Assembly: GCF_009905375.1 (NCBI RefSeq)
Contig: NC_133648.1
Coordinates: 308,032,565-308,096,564, forward strand
Direction of reading: 5' to 3'
DNA length: 64,000 bases
Origin: Apium graveolens
Taxonomy: Eukaryota > Streptophyta > Magnoliopsida > Apiales > Apiaceae
This document shows positions 10,747 to 22,122 of this stretch, in pieces. The notes below the pieces were generated by a model. The model saw only the letters and a program-made list of their open reading frames with translations, was not told the origin of the DNA and searched no databases. The stretch's first letter is position 1. Every line of letters begins with the position of its first letter. Position numbers and translations under genes: made by a program.

Positions 10747-11623
10747 TTACCTCATTATCCCTTTATCATCTTTCTCAGTATGGATCTCTTCTCCAGTCAT
10801 TGACTCTCTGCCTTCATTCATTACTTTCTCTTGGCACAATCTGATCTTTTCCAATAACTCTGGCTGCATCGAGATCTCAAACAGTTTTTCAGTTCCGGTT
10901 CCGGTTACCTTTACTTCTATTTCCATTCTCTCGAAATCCTTTATCAATTCTTCCGAAGTCATTATCATTATGAGTCTTTCCTTTCTACTAAGGGCATCAG
11001 CCACCACATTGGCTTTCCCCGGATGATAGAGAATCTCACAATCATAGTCCTTGATTAGCTCTAACCATCTCCTCTGGCGCATGTTGAGCTCTTTCTGCGT
11101 GAATATGTACTTGAGGCTCTTATGGTCTGTGAAAATCTCGCACTTCTCTCCATACAAGTAGTGCCTCCAAATTTTTAAGGCAAAAACTATTGCCGCGAGC
11201 TCAAGGTCATGAGTAGGATATCTAATCTCGTATTCCTTCAGTTGTCTCGACGCATACGCAATCACCTTACCGTGCTGCATAAGCACACAACCTAATCCTT
11301 TGTGCGATGCGTCACTATATATCATAAAATCTCCTTTTCCGTCTGGCAATGCCAACACCGGGGCCGTTACCAACCTTTTCTTTAATTCCTGAAAACCGTT
11401 CTCGCATTTTTCCGTCCATACAAACTTCTCTGTCTTACGAGTAAGTCGTGTCAAAGGGGCTGTGATCTTCGCAAAGTCCTGTACAAATCTACGATAGTAG
11501 CCGGCCAATCCTATGAAACTTCTTACCTCTGTGGGTATGGTTGGCCTTTTCCAATTTGAGACCGCCTCTATCTTGGAGGGGTCGACCAATACTCCTTCTT
11601 TATTGATCACGTCCTAAAAACTG
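10747..11623 (-). pseudogene. Element A RT C-terminal and RNase H segment
   Basis: This continues pol after a frameshift near 11605-11620, where the RT frame ends at FLGRDQ while this frame resumes at VINKEG. It holds the RT connection region ([10 protein letters not shown]) and RNase [14 protein letters not shown] with the first catalytic Asp, [10 protein letters not shown] with Glu, and [10 protein letters not shown] with Asp, then [15 protein letters not shown]. It ends at an in-frame TAA (10747-10749) after KGIMR; homologous coding resumes directly beyond in the same frame. The gene is therefore an RNase H exon-equivalent of a broken polyprotein. Confidence 0.88.
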
Positions 11624-12322
11624 TACTTCATTCCGCCAGAATTCACCCTTCGAGAATTTGGCAAATAACAGTTCCTCTCTGAGTATTCCTAGAGCTATCC
11701 TCAAATGCTCTGCATGTTCTGCCTTAGTCCTTGAGTAGATTAAAATATCATTGATAAAAACTATCACACACTTGTCCAAGTACTTCTTAAATACTCTGTT
11801 CATTAAATCCATGAAAGCCGCTGGGGCGTTGGTTAATCCAAAGGACATTACCAAGAACTCATAGTGCCCATACCTGGTACGGAACGCGGTCTTGGAAATA
11901 TCTTCGGGTTTAATCTTTAGTTGGTGATATCCAGTTCTCAGGTCAATCTTGGAAAAATAAACAGCATCCTTTAGCTGGTCGAACAGATCGTCTATTCTAG
12001 GTAACGGGTACCTGTTCTTTATGGTTAGCTTGTTCAACTCTCGATAGTCGATGCACAGCCTCATGCTCTCATCCTTCTTCTTCACAAATAACACTGGTGC
12101 TCCCCACGGAGACACACTGGGTCTTATCATACCCTTATCCAAGAGTTCCTGCAATTGAGTAGCTAATTCCTTCATTTCTAATGGGGCTAAGCGGTAAGGT
12201 GCCTTTGAAACTGGCGCCGTCCCTGGGGCCAACTCAATAGCAAATTCAATCACTCTATCAGGTGGTAATCCTGGAAGGTCTTGTGGGAATACATCTTCAA
12301 ATTCGTTGACTACCGGAATATC
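11600..12322 (-). pseudogene. Element A reverse transcriptase with D-to-N active-site change
   Basis: The reverse transcriptase core is present: [25 protein letters not shown] with the first catalytic Asp, and [12 protein letters not shown]. The catalytic box reads FINDILIYS where gypsy RTs have F-x-D-D. The first Asp of the pair is Asn, codon AAT at 11751-11753, a likely single G-to-A change. The start is not a true ATG: the frame is continuous with gag-protease across a TAA at 12323. The frame is lost at about 11605. The enzyme would be inactive even if read through. Confidence 0.9.
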
Positions 12323-14143
12323 TTATAAGTTGGGCACCTCCTTCTGTGTGTCCACCACATAGGCTAGGTAAGCCTCATTTCCTTTTCGTAGCATCCTTTT
12401 GGCCTGGGCCATAGTCAAAAATTTATGTGTCTGCCTCTTTCCTCTAAATATGACTTCTTTCTTTCTTGGGATATTCAACTTAACTTTCTTCCCCTTATAG
12501 TCTATCTGAGCATCATTGCTAGATAGCCAGTCCATTCCCAAAATTACATCAAACTCCCCTAATTTAAAAGGAATTAGATCAACACTAAAAGATTGTTCCC
12601 CTATGCCTAAATCACAGGCGGGGTGAATCTGGTTAACAGGAATAACTTCATGATTGGCTATTTCTACTTGTAAGGGTTCTATCAAGGGTTCAGCCTTAAG
12701 TCTTAATTTACACGCAAAGTCCTTTGATATAAAAGATTTATTTGCTCCTGAATCAAATAAAATGTTTGCACTGACTGAATTTAGAGAAAGGGTACCTGCT
12801 ATCACATCTGAGTCTTTCATAGCATCCTGGACTGTCATGTTGAAAGTCCTCGCAGTTGGTGGCTTATTAGAAGCAGCTCTGCTTGCTCCTGAAGCTGCTG
12901 GTTTGTTCCCTGGGCATTCGCTCCTCATGTGGCCTGGTCTTCCACACTGATAACAGATGGTGGTCGGGCTGACACTAGGGGGTTGCGAAGTACACTTGTT
13001 AGAATAGTGACCCTCTCGACCACACTTAAAGCAGGTTACTGGCTTCCCCTTACACTCCCCAGAATGCATCCTACCACAAGTGTTACAGGCTGGTAATGGG
13101 GGTCGAGACTGGTTGGAATAGGACCTTCCTGACTTCTGGCCGCTCTGGCTCACATTCACACCCATTGGCCGCTTAAACCTAGTACTCTTTCCCGGTAGGG
13201 ACACTGCTCCTCGATTAAATCTAGTTGGGAAGCTCCCGCCTGCGGAACCTCCACCCATGCTCATACTTTTCCTCTTTATTCCCTTCTTCTCTCTTTCCTT
13301 CTGCATCTGTTCACTTTCGGCTTCTACAATTGTTGCCTTTTGCACCAGAGTGGCATAATCAGTAAGCTCAAGGATTGCCGCTCTATTCTGAATCCACGGT
13401 TTCAGTCCCTGCTGAAACCTCCTAGCTTTCTTTTCCTCGGTGCTCACAAACTCCGGCACAAACCTTGATAACTCAGTAAATTTCACTTCGTACTCTGCTA
13501 CAGATAAGTTATTCTGCTTTAGCTCCAAGAACTTGAGCTCCATCTGGTTTTCCATAAACCTCGGGAAATATTTTTCCAGAAACAACTGACTGAATCTCTC
13601 CCAGGTTATAATAGCATATGTCTTCATGTTTTTCTTGGCCTCCCACCAGTAGTTAGCCTCTCCTTTCAGAAGGTAGGTAGCAAATACAGTCTTCTGTGCC
13701 TCATCGGTACTCAGAATCTCAAAGGATTTTTCCATTTCCTTTAACCATGCCCATGCCTCAACTGGGTCGGCTGATCCGTGGAACTCAGGGGGCTTATGGG
13801 ACTTGAAAGCCCTGAAGGAGTTTGCCACAGCATTGTTATTTCCTTGAGGGGGTGGGTTGGGTTGACGTTCTAAGTTTTGCCTTAGTAGTTGCATGAACTG
13901 TCCCATGGGATCCATGCCTGGGTTTGGTACTGGTTGTTCAACCTCAGTTTCTTCTTCTTCAGCCTCTATTTCAAATCCCTCAACATCATATATTTCCTCC
14001 TCCTCTTCATACAGGGAGTCATCCTGTTCAACATAATCCTCATCTTCCTCTTCATTGTGTTCTTGGTTCCTATCGTCCTGGTTATGGCTTCCCTGGTCCT
14101 CAGATCCAGGGTACGCCCTAGTTCCAATCTTTCTTGGCAGCAT
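12323..14143 (-). pseudogene. Element A gag-protease (606 aa to premature stop)
   Basis: This encodes the capsid/nucleocapsid and aspartic protease part of the polyprotein. ATG at 14143 (MLPRKIG...) is preferred over 14197 because the upstream residues look untranslated. In order: an acidic Glu-rich region (about residues 35-75), retrotransposon gag domain (about 125-230, with EAWAWLKEME and WERFSQLFLEKYFP), a basic linker, zinc knuckles including CFKCGREGHYSNKC and CYQCGRPGHMRSEC, then the retropepsin with FDSGANKSF and VILGMDWLS. It ends at TAA (12323-12325) in VPNL-stop-DIPVV; pol continues in the same frame, so the stop is a point mutation in a fused gag-pol. Confidence 0.9.
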
Positions 14144-14547
14144 GATACTGATAAAAAAAAATTTTGGGAAATTCAACGTTAGGTCATAATCATACACAAA
14201 ATTGTGCCTTGCACAGTTCTATAATGGGGAGAATGTATCTCGCAATTCTATTATTTTATGACAATTCTAATAAGAAGTGCAATAATAATAATGATAAAAA
14301 CAGTGATCTCATCATTAAGGAACTGAACTGAAAGGAAACAAATATATACATAATGCGTGAAATACATAGTTTAATCTGGTCAAAAGTACAACAGTGCTAC
14401 AGCCATCTGCCCAAAAGTGATACACAAGTGTCTATTTGTCTAGTCAGAAAAAGGGATGCTATATACAAGTCAACTATCCCGAAAAATTGGCTCTTACTAT
14501 GGCCTCGACTAACTAGACAACTAGACTATCCCATCGCCGGTCCTGAA

Positions 14548-15210
14548 TCACACACCGGAGCGGGTCAGCTCCCATACCCTTTCCATCGCACGACGGAAGA
14601 TATAGTCGGCCTGCCGCCTGGAGATCCTACCATGCATGTCCCCCTGGAGCGATCGGAGTCTCGCTCGGGCCGTGAGCTCTATCCCCGTCAGCTCCCTCCT
14701 CAAGGATCGGGGTATAGTAGCCCTAGTCTCATAAGCTCGGGCACGCCTACCCGCCCTCTCCGCATCCAACTCCCTCCTGACCTCATCCAGCCGGGCCTCA
14801 GCAACAGCCACTCGGGTTCTCAGTACATCCTGAACATAGACGTGAGTTAACAAAGACTACCTATGGGCAGGGTCGAGAGGTGGTGAATCCGGAGCCGCTG
14901 GAGGTGCCTCCTCGGTCTGCCTAGGCTCGGGAGTATGGGTCTCTGAGCTGTCATCATAGGGGCTCCAAGATAGTGGTGGAGGGGTAGGAGCTCTGACCAC
15001 CGGGAGTGAGGGTAAAGGGGTACCAGTGTACTCTACCATAGCTCCGACATGCTCCTCTGCCACTAGGACCTCATCCGGGTCCTCCTCATCTGAAATCGCC
15101 ACAACCTTTGTCTCTGACTCCTCTGAGGGGTCCTCCTCCTCCTCCTCCATCTCAGGCTCCTCCTGATCCTCGGCATCTAGCAGTGCCTCATCATGCTCAC
15201 GCTCGAACAT
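14548..15210 (-). pseudogene. Extra ORF in the leader of element A (acidic, then Arg-rich helix), broken by a stop
   Basis: Between the primer site and gag there is one frame interrupted by a single TAG near 14857. Part one (15210-14857, ATG, 117 aa) is very acidic (EEEEEDPSEESE) and then Pro-rich. Part two (14856-14548, about 101 codons, no ATG start) is Arg/Glu/Ala-rich with a probable coiled coil (VAVAEARLDEVRRELDAERAGRR). Extra ORFs are known in some plant gypsy elements; this one is not recognised. Element C keeps a short acidic remnant in the same place (about 36240-36370), which argues for an ancestral gene rather than chance. Confidence 0.5.
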
Positions 15211-15406
15211 CTCTGGGTCCTCTATCTCATGTGCCTACACATTAAACGAGCTAAGTTACTATCATGATACTTATAAGGGTTCCCGTAAGGGTTTTAACTA
15301 TCAGTGCTACTTTAAGTAGTCCGACTATGAACTTGGCAAGAGTTCTTATTATCTTTGTGAGTTTATTATTATATCGTCGCATCATCTCTGAGGTTTATAA
15401 CGCTTA

Positions 15407-15418
15407 GCTCTGATACCA
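15407..15418 (-). promoter_or_regulatory. Element A primer binding site (tRNA-iMet type)
   Basis: On the minus strand TGGTATCAGAGC lies four bases after the 5' LTR end (TGTTACA). It matches the 3' end of initiator methionine tRNA, as in most plant chromoviruses and copia elements. Confidence 0.9.
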
Positions 15419-15422
15419 TTTC

Positions 15423-15941
15423 TGTAACACCCCCAGATCCGGGGTCAGGGATCCGGGTCGTCACGGTCTTTCTTTCCACAATATCACTTAACTTAATTAA
15501 TAATAAATAACCTCATGCTGTGAGCCCACACTAACACACACCACAACCCGTTATAGTCTCAGAGATGAAATTGAAATAAGTACAAGTCCTTGAATCCATA
15601 ATTTAAAATTTATTACAACCCAAAATGATTACTTGATAAGTTTACAGTTAATTGTCATTATCTGCCACAAGTTATAATTATACATAATTGGTTCCCAAAA
15701 GTAGAATGCCTAATCTACCAAAAGATCTACCTCTGCAGCTATAGCAGCTACAACATCAACGGGCACGCGCTTGCGTTGGGTCTGCTTGAGTCTGGCCATC
15801 TTTCCTAACTGTTGTTTTGTGATGAAGAAATGAAGCAAGAGTGAGCATTACAGCTCACAAGATAATATATAGTGTAAATAATAATACAAGTATCTAAATG
15901 GATAGCTTACTAGAATCCTTTATCAAGTGTAAGGTAATTAC
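15423..15941 (-). repeat. Element A 5' LTR, inner part
   Basis: This is the inner 519 bp of the 5' LTR, from TGTAACACC (plus strand) to the copia G insertion point. It carries its own micropeptide ORF at 15710-15799. The last five bases, ATTAC, are one copy of the copia G target duplication. Confidence 0.9.
15710..15799 (-). CDS. LTR micropeptide ORF, 5' LTR copy (29 aa)
   Basis: It starts M-A-R-L-K-Q-T-Q-R-K-R-V and then jumps to PVDVVAAIAAEVD. Relative to 5730-5918 it lacks exactly seven codons (GSVPRLP), and a CAG-to-TAG change ends it earlier. The H3-like first ten residues are unchanged. The 21-bp in-frame loss in an otherwise indel-rich LTR is suggestive of coding constraint, but a single case proves little. 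Confidence 0.4.
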   Translation of the reverse strand: MARLKQTQRKRVPVDVVAAIAAEVDLLVD

Positions 15942-17268
15942 TGTTAGGTCCCAATGTGTTTGTAGAAGGGGGGGTTGAATACAAACAGTACCGAATAATC
16001 GAATAAATGCGGAATAAAAAATGTGAAACAAAATTCAAGTTAAATAAAAATATTATTAAACTTGAAAGGTGTTACAACAACTGTATCGATTACAAGGTAT
16101 TAATCTCAAATCAATTATCACAAATCTAGAATAAATTCGACATGAACTTTTTCTATTTTTGCAATAATTAGAATCAAATGCTAAACGCGATTTGAGATTA
16201 AGTTCTAGGGATTTTGATCCGCTAGATTGTTACACAAGAACAAGATAAATAATTCTAGTGGTTTGGATTTAACATTAACAAACTAGAAATTGATCTTGAA
16301 TTTCTGCAGATGAAGGATGATATTTTTCAGAGGCGGCTGCTTTCTTTTGTTCTTGTATTTTTATTTTGTTGTAGTGAACTGCTGCTTGTCTGCTTCTTTT
16401 TAATCAACAGAATAGAATTGAACCGGAATGACAATCCTATAGCTGGCAAGACTTTCGGTAGGACAATGGATTGAACTAGCAAGACAATCTGATTGAACTA
16501 GCAAGACAATCAGAATGAACTAGCAAGACAATCAGAATGAACTAGCAAGACAATCCTCCTCCTAGTGTAACTTTCGGTGAGACTATTGAAAATGGCCTAG
16601 CATGACAATCGGTATGACAATCCAGATTGTCATGCTAGTTCATTTTCAATTGTCTTGCTGATTTAATGCAGATTTTAATCCAATTAAAATTCTGAAAATC
16701 CTTAATATTAATTCAGAATTAATTAATCAATCAATTCAATTAATCAATAAATTAATCTTTACAGATATAATTTATTTTCTTAATTAAATTATATGACTTA
16801 ATTAATTAATAGAGAATTAATACTAATCTTGAGCAGCATCCAATCTTCTGAATATCTTCTGAAAATCACTGAGAATTATGAATCAATTCCACCACTTCAA
16901 TGTTGACACTCCATGTACTGTCTGGTTCATGAGTGACTAACTTCCGTGACGTTTCTTCATGTCTTGACTTTGATACTCTTGATTTTCTTCAGACTAAATC
17001 CTTGTAATTTATGATACTCTGACGAGATCTCTGTCACTTGATTAAATCCACACTCTTGATTTATATCACTGAGGCATGATCAATTTCTTGAACTTCTTCC
17101 AGTAAATTAATTCCTCAAGTCTGTAGATGAACCTTGTTTCTGAATCCTTTGACAGATATTACTCTGTGAGATCTCTTTGACGGTAGATCCACTATTTACT
17201 TATTACATTCTTATTTGAGTTGAGTTGAATCCTCGAATATACAAATAGGCTATGACATATGGCTTACA
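15942..17268 (-). repeat. Element G 3' LTR (1327 bp)
   Basis: On the minus strand it reads TGTAAGCC ... CCTAACA. It is nearly identical to 22123-23449. It contains a fourfold direct repeat (16471-16555) and AT-rich inverted stretches near 16690-16820. Confidence 0.93.
16471..16555. repeat. Tandem repeat in the G LTR (about four units of 20-22 bp)
   Basis: The unit is 'gaactagcaagacaatca' with small variations. It is present identically in the twin LTR at about 22652-22736. It may be a U3 enhancer-type repeat. There are no spacers, so it is not a CRISPR-like array. Confidence 0.85.
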
Positions 17269-17281
17269 ATCTCCCCCTATT
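17269..17281 (-). promoter_or_regulatory. Element G polypurine tract
   Basis: On the minus strand AAATAGGGGGAGAT lies directly before the 3' LTR start TGTAAGCC, where plus-strand priming is expected. Confidence 0.75.
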
Positions 17282-19250
17282 TGTTTGTTAGATAATAACA
17301 CACAAATACCTAGAGGATAACTCAACTAACAAATAAGAAAAAGATATAAAAAGAAATGCAAAGTAAATAGTAGAAAAGTTCTGGACTAGATTTAACATTT
17401 TCCAGATTCCAAGTAGATGTTCCTCTAGACTGAACATATCTTCAAGTAGTTTCATCTTCATTTGTACAACCACATTTCCTGTTGAGAAGCGTATATCTGT
17501 CTTGCTTCTCCCCCTATGAGAATCAACTGATTAAAGAAGATCACCTTCGTTTTACCACCTCTCCCGTACAATAGGATCCGCAGATAAAAACCAATGGTAC
17601 TCCCCTAACAGCTTCTTCCCTTACTAGGAAATCACCTTGTGTTTACCACCTCTCCCGTACAATAGGATCCGTAGTTACAAACAACAATGGTGTGGTGTAG
17701 TATACATATGATCTTTTTCTTACTCCCTGCTATTTCTCCCCCTTAGTTGAGGAATCCTCCAAACTATTACTTAAGCTTTTATCTCCCCCTTAGTGAAGGA
17801 ATGTATGCCGTCGTCTGAAGAAGTTCTCATATTTCACTTGGTTGGAAAAGAAATAACAAGTAGTTTCTCTTTCTTCCTCACTGTGAGTGTGTGATTCTGT
17901 TTAGTGTACCTCACATGTGTTTCACTCTTCTCTCCACTCGTGTTTACACTCATTCTCACAAGTGTATCACTCTTCTCTCATAGCTCCATAATCCAGCTGT
18001 ACCTGCAAGGAAAATCACCTTAGCCATCCTTAAGGAGGTCACAGGTGGTGCAATGGGAGTTCACAAATCCCCATCCTTGTTAAACTCGTCAGATGAATCT
18101 GAGTCATAATCTACAAGTTGCTAGTTTCCCTTTTAGGGTTCCAGATTTGAATTCTGGGAAGGTAAACAATGATCCAACGACTTTAGCATAAAGATCAAAG
18201 TTCCCTTCTAATGTCTGTGAAGACACTTCCTTGTGACTCATCAGGTAATATCTGAATCATTGTCAACAAGTTGCCGATCTGCACCTATGTCAGATCCACT
18301 ATCCGCAGATGCATCCAGGGGATTTAAGCCTGGGGAGGTAGACACTGACCACTGACATATGGCTTTTGGATCAGTATCCTCTCCTAACACCTGTAAAGGC
18401 AATTGGTCCACTAACGAACCTTGAACAATCGAATCTGACCTTAAAATAGTCGAAACTCTTGTTTCCGTCAACTCATCCTTTGTGTGTGTAACCTCTCCTT
18501 GTGCATCAAGAATTGATTATGTTTGAAGTGGTGACACTACATCGGATACCTTGGCCGACAGGCAAAATTCAATAGACACACCCTGTTGAGAGAATGAATC
18601 TAGTAACTGTTTTTGTGCCTTTTCAGCCATTACATCTTTTTGAGAAGATGTATGGGGGCTAGCAGTTATCTCGGTTTAAATACTACTCATCTATGTAGGA
18701 GACAGAGCTACTGGGTTGACTTCAGAACCTTCCTTATGTGGTGCACTAAGGAAGTATCTCCCTCACGCTCATTCATACTACATTTAGTGGTAAGAGAGTG
18801 TTAGTTGGTTCTGTTTTTGTGTTTGTCTTTACAGTCTGGGATAGATGTTGTGGGTTTTCAACCTCATGACTGTCAATGAAAGAAAGTCATTGGAGACTGA
18901 ACCTGTAACACGGAATATATGGTAATAGAGAGAAAATGATTTACAATAGTGATTTCAAAATATTTTACATGAAATAAGAAATCACTAATGTAGAAAGAAG
19001 TTTGATTTTGTTTTTCAATATGAATGAGTTTTTGATAAAACATTGATCACTTAGGGTAAAGTCTAAGTAATTCTCATTCATGTCAAAAGCTTACAAATAT
19101 TTGCAACATAATGTTAACAATATATCATTGACCGATACTTGTCAAGTACTTTAGATACTAATTGTTATGTTGCATAATCAATATATCACTGCACATATAA
19201 AACAATATGATTGTGCCTAAAGATAAGAGAGTTAAAAATATGACGACTCT
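17282..19250 (-). other. Element G 3' non-coding spacer
   Basis: About 2 kb lies between the RNase H remnant and the polypurine tract. A 'tcaccttcgttttaccacctctcccgtacaataggatcc' type segment occurs twice, near 17540-17580 and 17630-17670. Only one mid-size ORF exists (18241-18471, minus, 76 aa); it shows no recognised domain. Long 3' spacers between pol and LTR are typical of SIRE-like elements. I see no supported gene. Confidence 0.6.
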
Positions 19251-19278
19251 ACTAGTTCATATGAAACAATAACTTCAG

Positions 19279-19533
19279 TTAGAGTGCCATACCATGTTCT
19301 TGACGATTGCTTGAGTAGTACACTAGTTCATACCAACCTGAAGTGAGATTGTGAAGAAGAGATTGCATAGTCCAATAGATCTGCAGCTGCAAAGTCCATG
19401 AACTGTGGTGCATTGACTTCCTCTTTTGACTCACCAACCAGGAGTACACTTGTACACATCTTACTAGAGTCCAATTCCAAGTGTAATGTGCAGCAGGTGC
19501 CTGATATGTCGTAATATTCTCAAGTCTCGTCAC
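19279..19533 (-). pseudogene. Element G RNase H remnant
   Basis: The minus-strand wording around WLVSQKRKSM followed by a shifted ALSST-like stretch resembles the copia RNase H region, but frames are mixed and the catalytic residues cannot be placed. It is the only trace of the 3' half of pol, implying a large internal deletion between here and 19600. Confidence 0.4.
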
Positions 19534-19599
19534 TGGTGCTATATGTTAGATGATGCTTCCTAATAATAACCTAGCACACTATACAAAATTTTCAATGAT

Positions 19600-19790
19600 A
19601 ACATTCCCAGCTTGCAAACAGCCATATCCCTCGGATAAACCTTTGCTGTTATCTCCAAAGGTAACCAGGGGGCCAGCTTTCTCAATCCACATTTGATAGC
19701 AGGGCTCTATCTCCGGTCATATGTCTTGATGATCCACTGTCAAGAATCCACACTTCCGGTTTCACCTGTTTTAATGCCCTGCAACACAAA
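19600..19790 (-). pseudogene. Element G protease stub
   Basis: Directly downstream of gag, a minus-strand frame reads VWILDSGSSRHMTGD, the copia protease active site (D-S-G), then ALLSN. A stop/frameshift follows, after which GPLVTFGDN and GNVIIEN continue in another frame. No GAG-preintegrase, integrase or RT follows. Because protease is broken, gag is the only complete protein. Confidence 0.7.
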
Positions 19791-19794
19791 TGGA

Positions 19795-22026
19795 TTAACC
19801 CTTCTTCGGAACCCAAACTTGGTTGGGCCCGGCATACTTGTAGAACTGTCCTTTGTCAGGCAAAACAACATTTTTAATATTAATTGTCTCAACTTTCTCA
19901 ATGACTGAACATTTGACCTTGTAAACAGCCTTAACAAATTTATGTTTAAGCTTAGGCACAAATGTCTCCTTTCTAGCCTTAGAAGGACTAGCAGTCTTAG
20001 ACCTATCATGCTTCTTGTTATTCACATGCTGACGAGGAGTAGTCTTATCATTAGACACATGCTTACCATTAAAATAAGCATACATCATATTAAAAGCACA
20101 AGACATACAATTAGCAACACCACATGCTTTATGAGAGTGATTAACAGCAGGTAATTTATGCATGGTATACATGGCATTATTGTTATCCAACTCATGTGTG
20201 TCTGAGTTAGTCTCAGTTGCTTTCACAACTTTGACTGGAACTTTCGACTCACTTGACTTGGAAACAATCTTCTCATAAGCATGATCCTCAGCACGTATTT
20301 CTTCTTGAATAACAGAAGAGGTCGCATCAAATGGTTCAGCAATTGATGCTTTATAGAGGGGTTCATCAACACCCTTAAGCACATGTGGTACTTCCCTCCC
20401 TTTAGCACAGACATGAGGAGGGGAGTTTATGCCTAATTCTCCAATAGCAGCATTGTAATCATAACTTATTCCAGATGTTTGATTAACAGCTTGCTTACTG
20501 TAGAACTCTTTAGCCTTCGAACAAGAATTGAAGTAGGCTCTAACCTTAGTCTCAAGACCGGTGATCTTGTCTTTGAGAATAGTTTCGAGTTTTCTATAAC
20601 AGTCAACTCTATTCTCTAGAAAAGATACCTGTTCTTTTAATTTGTCTTGATTAATGTGCACAAGTCTTAATTCATTGACCTCTTTCTCAAGGTCTGTGAT
20701 CTGTAAACTTAACAGTTCATTATCACGACGTGCACAATCTAAGTTACCTCTTAGATGATAAACCATTTCAGCATCAAAAAGTTTTACCTCTATTCTTGAC
20801 GATGAAGCTTTTCCATCAATAGCCATAAGAGCAAGATTTCCTTCTTCTTCATCTTCACTGTCAGTATCATCCCAGCTTCTTCCCTTTGCCAGATAAGCCC
20901 TTTCAGAGTTCTTTCTTACTTGCTTTGGCTTCCTACATTCTGTGGCAAAGTGTCCCAACTCATTGCAGTTATAGCATCTAATGGTGCCCCGATCAACCAT
21001 CCCTGTTTGGTATCCACCACTGCTGGTGTTAGAGGATGAAGATCCACCTTTCTGGAATTTGTTGTAGTTGGACTTGTACTTAAGCTTGGGATTCCTCTTG
21101 AATCTGACATGGGAGAATCTCTTGACAATTTGGGCCATTGACTCGTCTTCCAATTGCTCCAGCTCTTCCAAGGAATAAAAATCATCACTTGATTGATTTG
21201 TAGTAGGAGGATCATATTCTGCTACTAACATATTTTCCTCAGCCTTGGAAAACTGTACCATTCTCTCCAATTGTTGAGATTGCTGTTGTTGTTGACCTTC
21301 AGCTACAAGTGCAGTAGATGTGCTGACCATTCTATCCTTCCCGTAGACTTCCTTCTGTTGAATCTGCTCCAACTCATAGGTTTTTAACACTCCATAGAGC
21401 CTGTCCAAAGAAATCTCACTCAGATCTCTAGCTTCTCTAATGGCAGTGATTCTATGTTCAAGATGAGCTGGCAGTGTTAAAAGGAACTTTTTGTTGACCT
21501 CCCTGATTGAATAATACTTTCCATTGATGTTCAGGTTGTTGATCAACGCATTGTACCTCTCAAACACTTCAGTAATTCCTTCTCCTGGATTTGATTTGAA
21601 ATGTTCATATTCAGAGGTTAGGATTTCCAACTTGTTCTCCCTAACTTCCTCTGTGCCTTCATTAATTACCTCAATAGTTTCCCACATGTGTTTAGAATTT
21701 TTACAGTTCATCACATGTCTGTTCATCAAGGGATCAAGGGAATCAATTAATATTAATTGAAGGCTGGCATCCAAGGAGGATTCTTCCTTCTCAGCAGGAG
21801 TAAAATCTTCGGGCTCTTTTGGATAGGTTCTAGCTTTAGTAGTCACCACACCATCTATTATTACCTCCGGTTCAATAACCATCGGAGTTTTTATACCCTT
21901 CTTAAACAAGTTTGAATATTTTGGATTTGCAACTTGTAAAAATAATAGCATCTTCTTCTTCCACATGATATAATTCTCTTTATCAAATTGTGGAATTTTA
22001 ACGGTTCCAACTTTATGTGAAGACAT
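19795..22026 (-). CDS. Element G copia gag (743 aa, intact)
   Basis: This intact gag has ATG at 22026 (MSSHKVGTVKIPQFD); an upstream in-frame ATG at 22071 exists but lies close to the primer site. Order: copia gag N-terminal domain (FDKENYIMWKKKM, residues about 13-120), the UBN2-type gag region (about 120-235), a basic linker, a CCHC zinc knuckle CYNCNELGHFATEC (about residue 345), an acidic patch, then a coiled-coil stretch (about 425-500). It would form virus-like particles and bind its RNA. It ends with NQVWVPKKG, the usual gag/protease boundary. It is free of stops while pol is deleted, so either selection kept gag or the insertion is simply too young to have decayed. Confidence 0.92.
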   Translation of the reverse strand: MSSHKVGTVKIPQFDKENYIMWKKKMLLFLQVANPKYSNLFKKGIKTPMVIEPEVIIDGVVTTKARTYPKEPEDFTPAEKEESSLDASLQLILIDSLDPLMNRHVMNCKNSKHMWETIEVINEGTEEVRENKLEILTSEYEHFKSNPGEGITEVFERYNALINNLNINGKYYSIREVNKKFLLTLPAHLEHRITAIREARDLSEISLDRLYGVLKTYELEQIQQKEVYGKDRMVSTSTALVAEGQQQQQSQQLERMVQFSKAEENMLVAEYDPPTTNQSSDDFYSLEELEQLEDESMAQIVKRFSHVRFKRNPKLKYKSNYNKFQKGGSSSSNTSSGGYQTGMVDRGTIRCYNCNELGHFATECRKPKQVRKNSERAYLAKGRSWDDTDSEDEEEGNLALMAIDGKASSSRIEVKLFDAEMVYHLRGNLDCARRDNELLSLQITDLEKEVNELRLVHINQDKLKEQVSFLENRVDCYRKLETILKDKITGLETKVRAYFNSCSKAKEFYSKQAVNQTSGISYDYNAAIGELGINSPPHVCAKGREVPHVLKGVDEPLYKASIAEPFDATSSVIQEEIRAEDHAYEKIVSKSSESKVPVKVVKATETNSDTHELDNNNAMYTMHKLPAVNHSHKACGVANCMSCAFNMMYAYFNGKHVSNDKTTPRQHVNNKKHDRSKTASPSKARKETFVPKLKHKFVKAVYKVKCSVIEKVETINIKNVVLPDKGQFYKYAGPNQVWVPKKG

Positions 22027-22108
22027 TATGAATTTTTGAATAAATAAAAATTCAAGGAGTTGAAAAATCACAAAAGTCTAGGATCTTGATTTGTTCGTTA
22101 ATCAGAAG

Positions 22109-22120
22109 GCTCTGATACCA
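22109..22120 (-). promoter_or_regulatory. Element G primer binding site
   Basis: On the minus strand TGGTATCAGAGC follows the 5' LTR end CCTAACA after two bases. It is an initiator-Met tRNA primer site. Confidence 0.92.
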
Positions 22121-22122
22121 AT

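Noticed and set aside
16471..16555. Regular short direct repeats that might suggest a CRISPR-like array.
   Set aside because: Plant LTR context, contiguous repeats without unique spacers, and an identical copy in the twin LTR.
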